NCBI GenBank assembly: GCA_040752295.1
Contig: JBFMFE010000213.1
Location: 1-5,393 of the forward strand
Length of the DNA stretch: 5,393 bases
Direction: 5' to 3'
Source of the DNA: JBFMFE01 sp040752295
Lineage (GTDB): Bacteria; UBP15; UBA6099; JBFMBQ01
This document shows, one piece after another, positions 1-4,916 of the stretch (position 1 is its first letter; the number at the start of each line of letters is the position of its first letter). Under the pieces are notes generated by a model. That model did no database searches and was not told where the DNA came from. It saw only the letters and a program-made list of their open reading frames with translations. The position numbers and the translations under genes are program-made.

Positions 1-491
1 TGCTCGGGAAAGTGGACGCAGATGTGCCCTGGTGTGTGCCCCGGCGTGTGCACCACCCGCGCGACGGTCGCGCCGATGCGCAGCGTCTCGCCCGACTTCA
101 GCCGCCGCGGCGTCCACCCGGAAAAGTGAAACCGCTCCTTCAGTATCGCCCCCCACTGTTCCCTCAGCGCCGGGTCGTTCAGTCCCTGGTGCCTGAACAG
201 GTCGTCGAGCGAGCGCATCGCGCCCGCGTCGGCTTCGTGCATCCATATCTCCGCCCCGGGAAAAAGATAGCTGTGCCACCAGTGGTCCTCGTGGTGGTGC
301 GTGACGATTATGACGTCCGCGTCGCGCTGCTCCCTGACCGCCGTCATCTTTTTCCTGCCCGCCGCGGGGTCAACGAGAGCGCGCGCGTCGTCGTCTATCA
401 CGAGCGTGTTGCAGAACGGGTACTCGCCGCCGCGTTTCCCGGGAACGAGCGTGATGTTGCCGAACGTCAGATCGGGGCGCGCCTCTCCCAT
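1..491 (-). CDS. MBL-fold metallo-hydrolase, C-terminus cut off by the window edge
   Basis: Translated from the ATG at 491, the visible part is 163 residues and is clearly a metallo-beta-lactamase superfamily hydrolase of the glyoxalase II-like type. Seen directly: an LVDPAAG strand-loop with D41 (first MBL motif), the metal-binding motif THHHEDH at residues 64-70 (fits HxHxDH with H65, H67, D69 and H70), and HTPGHTPGH at 148-156, where H152 is the expected third-motif ligand. The fourth and fifth motifs lie beyond the window. Family members hydrolyse thioesters, lactones, phosphodiesters and other substrates using two metal ions; nothing here fixes the substrate. No signal peptide is seen, so it is probably cytoplasmic. 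The start is supported by GGAG at 498-501, six bases before the ATG. It begins 31 bp after the stop of the secreted-protein gene and is likely co-transcribed with it. Confidence 0.9.
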   Translation of the reverse strand, partial: MGEARPDLTFGNITLVPGKRGGEYPFCNTLVIDDDARALVDPAAGRKKMTAVREQRDADVIIVTHHHEDHWWHSYLFPGAEIWMHEADAGAMRSLDDLFRHQGLNDPALREQWGAILKERFHFSGWTPRRLKSGETLRIGATVARVVHTPGHTPGHICVHFPE

Positions 492-522
492 CCACGTCTC
501 CGTTTCCCTCTGCCCCGGGCGC

Positions 523-1668
523 TCACTGCGCGCCCCCGCCCGGCGGAAACATTCTCTCCACCGCGCGCACGGCGGTAAGCATCGTGTAGTCCTTCACGAT
601 CCCCGAGTTCTCGCCTATGAGCTGCCCCGTCCCGATCACCGTGACGAACCAGCCCGACGGGTTTTTGCCGGGGACGAGTTTCGCGGGCGCGCTCATGTGA
701 ATGGTCCTCCCCCCGGCGGCGCAACGGAGCGAGGACGTGTCGAACAGCCACTCGCCGGCGAACCGCCTGAAGAGGGCGCAGTCGGCGGGCAGAAACTTCA
801 TCGGCGCGTAGATCAGAATCGCCGTGTTCTGGTACGGCTCGTACCGGTTCCACCCGTCGGGATTCATCACAGCGGCGAAGTAGTAGCTTATGCGCGTCGG
901 CGAGACCCGTCCGGGGTCAATGTCCCCGTTCGCCTCAATGGTCACGTACAGGTCGTCGCCGCTCATCCCCACCCTTGACCTGAGCACGTCGAAGTGAGGC
1001 TCCACCTCGAAACCCGCGTAGTCCTCGTAGCTCTGGTCTATGGAAAGCGGAACGAGACAGTCGCTTTCCACCGGCGGAAACGACTCCGCCTCGCACGGTA
1101 TCTCGACGTACGAGTTCCCGTCCGTGTCCTTCGCCTGAACGAAGTAGCGCACCGTCCGCCCGGCGTCCTCGAGGGTTATCTTCTTATGCCACTTCTCGCT
1201 GAACGGGTCGTATTCCATCCTTTCGGCGCGCCAGGTGGCGCGCTCGTTGACGCTGTAGTACAGACGGACTTCCACGTCCGCCGGCTCGTCCTTTCCCTTC
1301 CGCCGCATCAGCCCGACCGTGAAAATCACCGAGGCGCCGTCCGCGTCCGGCGCCGCCTCGACGTCGGTCGCCACCGGAGGGACGAAGCTCTTCCTCGCCC
1401 TGTTTATCACGAATTCCATGCCCTGCGGGATTATGACGGAACAGGATTCCCTGATCTCCGTCCTGCAGTCGAAAAGTCCGAGGTCTTCGCGCCTGAAGCA
1501 CGAGTCCTCGCACACGTCGGAGATCGGAAAGGAGACATCCGGGCGCGCCAGCGCTGCGGCGAGCGCGGCGGCGATCACCGCGGCGCGCCGGACCGCCCGA
1601 AGCGCGGCGGACGCGTCACCTCTTCTTTTTCCTCCCCCTCTTTCCCTTCGGGGGCGCCCCGGTCCCAT
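523..1668 (-). CDS. Predicted secreted cysteine-containing beta-rich protein of unknown function
   Basis: This is a 381-residue protein I do not recognise. Its N-terminus has an unusually long arginine-rich n-region (about residues 1-28), then a hydrophobic alanine-rich segment (29-40, AAVIAAALAAAL) ending in ALA before RPDVSF, a plausible Sec signal peptide cleaved near residue 41; no lipobox is seen. The mature part has eight cysteines (53, 57, 68, 76, 192, 204, 297, 316), an even number that would suit disulfides outside the cytoplasm. Residues about 130-190 (LYYSVN, W146, YFVQAKDTDGN) resemble an Ig or fibronectin III-like sandwich. Residues about 235-365 (DLYVTIEANGDI, YYFAAVMNPDG, SGWFVTV) look like a second beta-sandwich, possibly CBM9/DOMON-like; both domain calls are inference. 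The ATG at 1668 is chosen because a strong Shine-Dalgarno lies 8 bases upstream. The gene overlaps the nrdR end by 53 bp, which suggests translational coupling. Confidence 0.8.
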   Translation of the reverse strand: MGPGRPRRERGGGKRRGDASAALRAVRRAAVIAAALAAALARPDVSFPISDVCEDSCFRREDLGLFDCRTEIRESCSVIIPQGMEFVINRARKSFVPPVATDVEAAPDADGASVIFTVGLMRRKGKDEPADVEVRLYYSVNERATWRAERMEYDPFSEKWHKKITLEDAGRTVRYFVQAKDTDGNSYVEIPCEAESFPPVESDCLVPLSIDQSYEDYAGFEVEPHFDVLRSRVGMSGDDLYVTIEANGDIDPGRVSPTRISYYFAAVMNPDGWNRYEPYQNTAILIYAPMKFLPADCALFRRFAGEWLFDTSSLRCAAGGRTIHMSAPAKLVPGKNPSGWFVTVIGTGQLIGENSGIVKDYTMLTAVRAVERMFPPGGGAQ

Positions 1669-2152
1669 CCCGCGCTCCCTCCTCGCGGCTCTCCTTTCGC
1701 GCGTTCCCGGGCAGAAATCTACTTACGGCTTCCAGAAACTCGTTCGTGTCGGCGAACTGGCGGTACACGGAAGCGAACCGCACGTAGGCGACCTCGTCGA
1801 GGTTCATAAGGGCGTTCATCACCGCCTCGCCGATGTCGCGCGAGCGCGCCTCGTGCCTCCCCGCGAACGCCTCCGTCTCCACCCCGTCCACTATCGCCTC
1901 CATCGTCTCTATGGGGATGTTGCGCTTCTCGCACGCCTTCTGGATGCCGATCAGTACCTTGCTGCGGTCGTAAGGCTCGCGCTCGCCGCTCTTCTTGATC
2001 ACGCGCAGTTCGACCTGCTCGATGTGCTCGTACGAGGTGAACCGCATCCCGCACGCCTGGCACTCGCGGCGCCTGCGCACGGCTTCGCCGTCGCGGACCG
2101 CGCGCGAATCGAGCACCCGGTCGTTCTTATGTCCGCAATAAGGACACTTCAT
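1616..2152 (-). CDS. nrdR: Transcriptional repressor NrdR with an extended basic C-terminal tail
   Basis: NrdR is the nucleotide-sensing repressor of ribonucleotide reductase genes in bacteria. The N-terminal zinc ribbon is complete: CPYC at 3-6 and CQAC at 31-34, with the family signature DSR (15-17) and RRRRECQACGMRFTSYE (26-42). An ATP-cone domain follows at about 47-137, including the conserved run VIKKSGEREPYDRSK. Most NrdR proteins are close to 150 residues. This one has 178, because residues about 151-178 form a Lys/Arg-rich, probably disordered tail ending in KRGRKKKR. The last 17 codons overlap the start of the next gene in another frame. The ATG at 2152 gives the exact family N-terminus (MKCPYC) but has no evident Shine-Dalgarno in the 27-bp gap after glyA, so reinitiation or coupling from glyA is likely. 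No ribonucleotide reductase gene is present in the window. Confidence 0.97.
   Translation of the reverse strand: MKCPYCGHKNDRVLDSRAVRDGEAVRRRRECQACGMRFTSYEHIEQVELRVIKKSGEREPYDRSKVLIGIQKACEKRNIPIETMEAIVDGVETEAFAGRHEARSRDIGEAVMNALMNLDEVAYVRFASVYRQFADTNEFLEAVSRFLPGNARKESREEGARDGTGAPPKGKRGRKKKR
1677..1683 (-). promoter_or_regulatory. Ribosome binding site for the secreted-protein gene, inside nrdR
   Basis: On the minus strand the sequence AGGAGGG ends 8 bases before the ATG at 1668. It is a near-perfect Shine-Dalgarno sequence within the nrdR coding region. It supports this start over in-frame downstream candidates such as the GTG codon for residue 31, which has no comparable site and would remove the positive residues of the signal peptide. 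Confidence 0.65.
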
Positions 2153-2179
2153 TCGTCAGCCGGGGGGCGGACCCGCGCG

Positions 2180-3442
2180 TCACCACTGAATCAGGTCCCG
2201 GTATATGGGGAACTGCTCGCACAGTCCCCTCACGTCCTCCCTCACCCTGAGCCGCACACCCTCGTCGCCGGGGTTCTTCAGCACCTTCCCGAACATCCTG
2301 CCGATTACCTTCATCTCCTCCTCTTTCATCCCGCGGGTCGTCAGCGCGGGCGTCCCGGGACGGATGCCGCTCGTCACCGCAGGCGGCTTTTCGTCGAAGG
2401 GTATCGTGTTGAAGTTCACGATTATCCCCGCCTCCTCGAGTATGTCCGCGGCTTCCCGCCCCGTCAGCCCGATGCCGGCGACGTTGATCAGCACGAGGTG
2501 GTTGTCCGTGCCGCCGGAGATCAGATCAAAACCCTCAGAAAGGAGCGTCTCCGCCAGCGCCCGGGCGTTGAGCACGATCTGCTTCTGGTACTCCCTGAAC
2601 CCGAACGATTTCGCCTCCTGGAAGCACACCGCCTTGGCGGCGATCTGGTGCATCAGCGGACCCGCCTGCGTCCCGGGAAAAACCGCCTTGTCAACCCTGT
2701 CCGCGTATTCCTTCCTGCAAATGATCATGGCGCCGCGCGGACCCCGCAGTGTCTTGTGCGTGGTGCTGGTCACTACGTCCGACACCGGCACGGGGTCGGG
2801 ATGCGCCCCAGCCGCCACCAGCCCCACTATGTGCGCGATGTCCGCCATCAGGTACGCCCCGACCTCGTCCGCTATCTCGCGGAACCGCTCGAAATCAATC
2901 GCGCGCGGGTATGCGCTCGCCCCGCACAGTATCAGCTTCGGCTTCGCCTCCCGCGCGCCACGCAGGACCTCGCCGTAGTCAATCCGGCAGTCCTTCCGGC
3001 TGACCCCGTAAAAGTGAAACCTGTAGAACCTCCCCGAGAAGTTCTCCGGCTTGCCGTGCGTCAGGTGCCCTCCGTGCGAAAGCGACATGCTCAGAACCGC
3101 GTCGCCAGGCTCGAGAAGCGCGTAGTACGCCGCAAGGTTCGCGGAGGTGCCCGTGTGCGGCTGAACGTTCACGTGCTCGGCGCGGAACAGCTTCTTCGCG
3201 CGCTCGATTGCGAGCGTCTCCGCCATGTCGTAGTACCCGCAGCCGTGGTAGTACCGGTGGTTCGGGTACCCCTCGGCGTACTTGTTCGTCATGATGCTGC
3301 CCATCGTCTGGAGCACTGCCTTGCTCGCGTAGTTCTCCGAGGGAATCATCTGGAGCGTGGTCGTCTGCCGCTCGTATTCGCCCTCGAGTATCTTCGCGAT
3401 CTGAGGGTCCGTCTGGTGCAGAGAACTGTCTATGTAGCTCAT
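2180..3442 (-). CDS. glyA: Serine hydroxymethyltransferase
   Basis: This PLP enzyme interconverts serine plus tetrahydrofolate with glycine plus 5,10-methylenetetrahydrofolate in the cytoplasm and is the main source of one-carbon units for thymidylate and purines. At 420 residues it is full length for bacterial GlyA. Family landmarks are all present: IPSENYAS (33-40), NKYAEGYP (53-60), RYYHG (63-67), NVQPHTG (92-98), SHGGHLTHG with H126 (122-130), MADIAHIVGLVAAG with D201 and H204 (199-212), and the PLP-lysine motif TTHKTLRGPRG with K230 (227-237), then PGTQAGPLMH and SGIRPGTPA near the C-terminus, whose arginine is the expected substrate-carboxylate ligand. Purine-rich AAAGGAG and GAGG lie upstream of the ATG. 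It is first in a probable glyA-nrdR-secreted protein-MBL unit, a pairing with nrdR also known in other bacteria. Confidence 0.98.
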   Translation of the reverse strand: MSYIDSSLHQTDPQIAKILEGEYERQTTTLQMIPSENYASKAVLQTMGSIMTNKYAEGYPNHRYYHGCGYYDMAETLAIERAKKLFRAEHVNVQPHTGTSANLAAYYALLEPGDAVLSMSLSHGGHLTHGKPENFSGRFYRFHFYGVSRKDCRIDYGEVLRGAREAKPKLILCGASAYPRAIDFERFREIADEVGAYLMADIAHIVGLVAAGAHPDPVPVSDVVTSTTHKTLRGPRGAMIICRKEYADRVDKAVFPGTQAGPLMHQIAAKAVCFQEAKSFGFREYQKQIVLNARALAETLLSEGFDLISGGTDNHLVLINVAGIGLTGREAADILEEAGIIVNFNTIPFDEKPPAVTSGIRPGTPALTTRGMKEEEMKVIGRMFGKVLKNPGDEGVRLRVREDVRGLCEQFPIYRDLIQW

Positions 3443-3510
3443 CTCCCGCCTCTTCTCCTTTCAAGCGTCTCCCGGCGTTGAAAACGCCTCGCGCGCGCGA
3501 AAGCGGTTTT
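3443..3510 (-). promoter_or_regulatory. glyA 5' leader with two competing hairpins and the ribosome binding site
   Basis: Two inverted repeats are visible in the probable leader. The first is the 12-bp palindrome TCGCGCGCGCGA (3489-3500) flanked by CGC/GCG (3485-3487, 3503-3505) and AAAA/TTTT (3481-3484, 3507-3510), an imperfect stem. The second is a perfect 6-bp stem, GGCGTT (3474-3479) with AACGCC (3483-3488), closing a 3-base loop. Both need 3485-3487, so they cannot form together. A purine-rich stretch at about 3443-3461 (AAAGGAGAAGAGG on the minus strand) holds the Shine-Dalgarno. The predicted transcript start falls inside the outer part of the first hairpin, so its AAAA/TTTT arms may not be fully transcribed. 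No known riboswitch fold is recognised. Confidence 0.4.
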
Positions 3511-3511
3511 C

Positions 3512-3538
3512 ATTATAACATCAAATCCGATTTTTCAA
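3512..3538 (-). promoter_or_regulatory. Predicted sigma70-type promoter with extended -10, reading into glyA
   Basis: On the minus strand a perfect -10 hexamer TATAAT (3512-3517) is preceded by the extended -10 motif TGn (3518-3520), giving TGTTATAAT. A TTGAAA -35-like hexamer is at 3533-3538; the 15-base spacer is shorter than ideal, but an extended -10 tolerates a weak -35. Transcription would start near 3505, about 60 bases before the glyA ATG. It stands in an AT-rich patch within GC-rich DNA and lies 50 bp outside the mobile element. Confidence 0.65.
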
Positions 3539-3580
3539 AAAACGCGCCGCTTTCCGGCCTCCGGTATTAAAAGATAATAT

Positions 3581-3588
3581 CGAAAAGT
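3581..3588. repeat. Left copy of 8-bp target-site duplication, CGAAAAGT
   Basis: CGAAAAGT directly abuts the left inverted repeat of the 341-bp element and recurs exactly at 3930-3937, just outside the right inverted repeat. A following G extends the direct match to 9 bp, but symmetry of the inverted repeats (GCAACT and AGTTGC) assigns the left G to the element, which gives an 8-bp duplication. Confidence 0.75.
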
Positions 3589-3611
3589 GCAACTATTTAC
3601 CGATCTGAAGT
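3589..3611 (+). repeat. Left terminal inverted repeat of the MITE-like element
   Basis: These 23 bases start GCAACTATTTAC and end TGAAGT. Against the reverse complement of 3907-3929 there are 19 identities, with mismatches at positions 7, 13, 16 and 17 of the repeat. The outermost 12 positions differ only once. Confidence 0.72.
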
Positions 3612-3646
3612 GACGAGAGCGAAAGAGAAAGAAAAAGAGAATGATG

Positions 3647-3676
3647 AATCTAAAATCTAAAACTCGGAATCTAAAA
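3647..3676 (+). repeat. Seven-base tandem repeat, AATCTAA units
   Basis: Four 7-bp units in register read AATCTAA, AATCTAA, AACTCGG (degenerate) and AATCTAA, then AA. As a result the nonamer AATCTAAAA occurs three times, at 3647, 3654 and 3668. An inverted copy of the first unit with its flanks is at 3876-3886, in the other arm of the element. Confidence 0.7.
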
Positions 3677-3723
3677 GGAAAGATTGATTCTGGTGCAAGT
3701 CAAAAATATCAAATTCGGCGGCG

Positions 3724-3747
3724 GCAGACAGGTTGGCACCTGTCTGC
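3724..3747. repeat. Perfect 10-bp hairpin in the core of the MITE-like element
   Basis: GCAGACAGGT (3724-3733) pairs perfectly with ACCTGTCTGC (3738-3747) around the 4-base loop TGGC. It is followed at once by a second, overlapping inverted repeat, TGCGTGC (3745-3751) with GCACGCA (3754-3760). There is no T-run next to it on either strand, so it is not a typical intrinsic terminator. Confidence 0.7.
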
Positions 3748-3760
3748 GTGCGGGCACGCA

Positions 3761-3810
3761 CAGGCAGGCGGCGGACAGGCCGCGGAACAAAACGGCGCGG
3801 CAGGCAGGCG
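3761..3810 (+). repeat. Direct repeat CAGGCAGGCG, two copies in the element core
   Basis: The exact 10-mer CAGGCAGGCG occurs at 3761-3770 and again at 3801-3810, a 40-bp offset. Between them lies a small inverted repeat, GCGG (3771-3774) with CCGC (3780-3783). The second copy fills the loop of the GGCGCGG/CCGCGCC stem. Confidence 0.6.
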
Positions 3811-3819
3811 TACCGCGCC
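3785..3819 (-). terminator. Possible intrinsic terminator inside the MITE-like element
   Basis: On the minus strand GGCGCGG (3813-3819) and CCGCGCC (3794-3800) form a perfect 7-bp all-GC stem with a 12-base loop, followed by GTTTTGTT. The long loop and interrupted T-tract make it a weak match to a rho-independent terminator. It lies about 150 bp after the aminotransferase stop and could separate that gene from glyA. I see no better terminator nearer the gene. Confidence 0.35.
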
Positions 3820-3906
3820 AAAAAGGGTTTTTGCACCGAAATCAAAGATTTGAAAATCTGCATTCTGCGTTGGTCATTTTAGATTCTACGTTTCTTTCAA
3901 GACCAA

Positions 3907-3929
3907 ACTTCATTTCAGTAAACAGTTGC
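3907..3929 (-). repeat. Right terminal inverted repeat of the MITE-like element
   Basis: Read on the minus strand these 23 bases start GCAACTGTTTAC and end TGAAGT, matching the left repeat at 19 of 23 positions. The flanking copy of CGAAAAGT begins at the next base. Confidence 0.72.
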
Positions 3930-3937
3930 CGAAAAGT
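3930..3937. repeat. Right copy of 8-bp target-site duplication, CGAAAAGT
   Basis: This is an exact repeat of 3581-3588, directly outside the right inverted repeat. Joining the flanks across one copy would restore a simple intergenic sequence between the aminotransferase stop and the glyA promoter. Confidence 0.75.
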
Positions 3938-3971
3938 GAAGTCCCGCCTGCCGCAGACATGTCACCCGCCG

Positions 3972-4859
3972 TTAATCCCTTTCAGTTCCGCAGCGCCGGC
4001 TTATCTCCTTTCTCATCTCCGCATGGAGGCGCCTCGTGACCTCCCCCGGCGCGCCGCCCCCCACGCGCCGCCCGTCTATCCTCACCACCGGAAGCATCTC
4101 GCACACGGCGCTCGTGATGAAGCATTCGTCCGCGCGGGCGGCGGCGCCGGAAGGAACGTCGTCCTCCCGCGCGGGTATCCCGAGGCGGCGCGCGAGGCGC
4201 AACGCCAGTTCCCGCCGCGTCCCCTCAAGTATCGCCCCAGTCGAGCGCGGCGTGAGGACCGTTCCCCCTCTCACGATGAAGACGTTGCTCATCGCGCCTT
4301 CGGCGAGGCGCCCGCGGTGATCCAGCATCAGGCACTCGAACGCCCCGGCGCGCGCCGCCTCCATACGGGCGAGCTGGTTGGGAAGGTAACTGTGCGACTT
4401 TATCCTCGAGTCGAACGACTCCGGCGGCGCCTTCCGGAACCGCGACGTCACGACCGCCACGCCGCGCTCGTACGCCCGGGCGGGCGGGGGCTTCACGGGT
4501 CGGCATATCACAACGACCGACGGCGCCGCCGCGGGGTCGGGGACCGGACCCGGTGCGCCCGCGCCGCGCGTCACCGAGACCCTCATGTAGGCGTCCCCGA
4601 TGCCGCTCCTCTTCAGGACCCGCTCCAGAACGCCGAGCATCTCCCCCCTCGAAAAGGGAACCTTCAGCCCGATCAGCTCCGCGGAACGGAAAAGCCTCGA
4701 AACGTGCCGCCGGGCAAGAAAAATCGTCCCGCCGTACGCGCGCAGCGTCTCGAAAACGGCGTCGCCGTAGAGAAATCCGCGGTCGAAAACGCTTATCCGC
4801 GCCTCCGTCTCGGCGTAGTACCGCCCGCCGATGTAAACTATTCCCTCCGCCTCTTTCAT
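3972..4859 (-). CDS. Class IV PLP-dependent aminotransferase (branched-chain, D-amino acid or aminodeoxychorismate lyase type)
   Basis: From the ATG at 4859 the protein has 295 residues, normal for fold-type IV aminotransferases such as IlvE, D-alanine transaminase and PabC. Seen: the N-terminal signature ARISVFDRGFLYGDAVFETLRA (20-41), the PLP-lysine region SRIKSHSYLPNQLARMEA with K154, AEGAMSNVF with E187 (186-194), and the C-terminal stretch ADECFITSAVCEMLPV. These give the fold and chemistry, but members with different substrates share them. Nearby glyA hints at folate (PabC) and the general form at branched-chain amino acids; neither is decisive. The start is uncertain: the ATG at 4859 has no Shine-Dalgarno, a GTG directly precedes it, and a TTG at 4892 would add 11 residues (306 in total) and shorten the gap to nth from 57 to 24 bp. 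The ATG fits the usual family N-terminus best. It is probably co-transcribed with nth. Confidence 0.92.
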   Translation of the reverse strand: MKEAEGIVYIGGRYYAETEARISVFDRGFLYGDAVFETLRAYGGTIFLARRHVSRLFRSAELIGLKVPFSRGEMLGVLERVLKRSGIGDAYMRVSVTRGAGAPGPVPDPAAAPSVVVICRPVKPPPARAYERGVAVVTSRFRKAPPESFDSRIKSHSYLPNQLARMEAARAGAFECLMLDHRGRLAEGAMSNVFIVRGGTVLTPRSTGAILEGTRRELALRLARRLGIPAREDDVPSGAAARADECFITSAVCEMLPVVRIDGRRVGGGAPGEVTRRLHAEMRKEISRRCGTERD

Positions 4860-4916
4860 CACTGGAAACGACGAGGCGCGCCGCGGCGGCAAGGCGCGGT
4901 TTCCGCCGCCCGCGGA

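Larger units (their letters stand above)
3589..3929. mobile_element. MITE-like non-autonomous element, 341 bp, with inverted repeats and 8-bp target duplication
   Basis: Seen in sequence: both ends begin GCAACTRTTTAC reading inward, 19 of the first 23 positions match, and a perfect 8-bp direct repeat flanks the element. The interior is a sandwich of AT-rich arms (about 3589-3716 and 3820-3929) around a GC-rich, hairpin-rich core (about 3717-3819). Further inverted pairs are nested within it: GAATCTAAAAT (3646-3656) with 3876-3886, and GGTGCAA (3692-3698) with 3831-3837. No transposase is encoded; the two roughly 70-codon open frames inside are low-complexity and resemble no protein I know. 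It must therefore have moved with a transposase supplied elsewhere. Families making 8-bp duplications include IS66, IS1595, ISL3 and IS256, but the ends do not let me name one. It lies 42 bp beyond the aminotransferase stop and 50 bp upstream of the glyA -35. Confidence 0.72.

Noticed and set aside
1319..3481. A 720-codon open frame on the plus strand opposite glyA, nrdR and part of the secreted-protein gene
   Set aside because: It is antisense to three well-supported genes, has an arginine/proline/leucine-rich composition typical of a shadow frame in GC-rich DNA, and contains no recognisable motif.
3443..3588. Glycine or tetrahydrofolate riboswitch before glyA
   Set aside because: The leader after the predicted start is only about 60 bases and shows none of the conserved elements I would expect for either class.
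3566..3594. Hybrid promoter at the left element end reading toward glyA (TTGCAC with TTTAAT or TAATAC on the minus strand)
   Set aside because: TTGCAC matches the -35 consensus at only three of six positions and the spacing to the better -10 is 15 bases. The extended -10 promoter at 3512-3538 is much stronger.
3717..3820. CRISPR array or integron attC site in the GC-rich repeat core
   Set aside because: There is no regular repeat-spacer pattern; repeats are short and of mixed spacing. The core sites of attC are absent, and no integrase or cas gene is near.
3641..3863. Two open frames of about 70 codons, one on each strand, inside the MITE-like element
   Set aside because: They run through tandem repeats and hairpins, have low-complexity or unrelated-looking products and lack clear ribosome sites; the element is better read as non-coding.
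3538..3972. NrdR box (operator for NrdR)
   Set aside because: I looked for paired sites resembling acaCwAtATaTwGtgt and found no convincing match; there is also no ribonucleotide reductase gene here.
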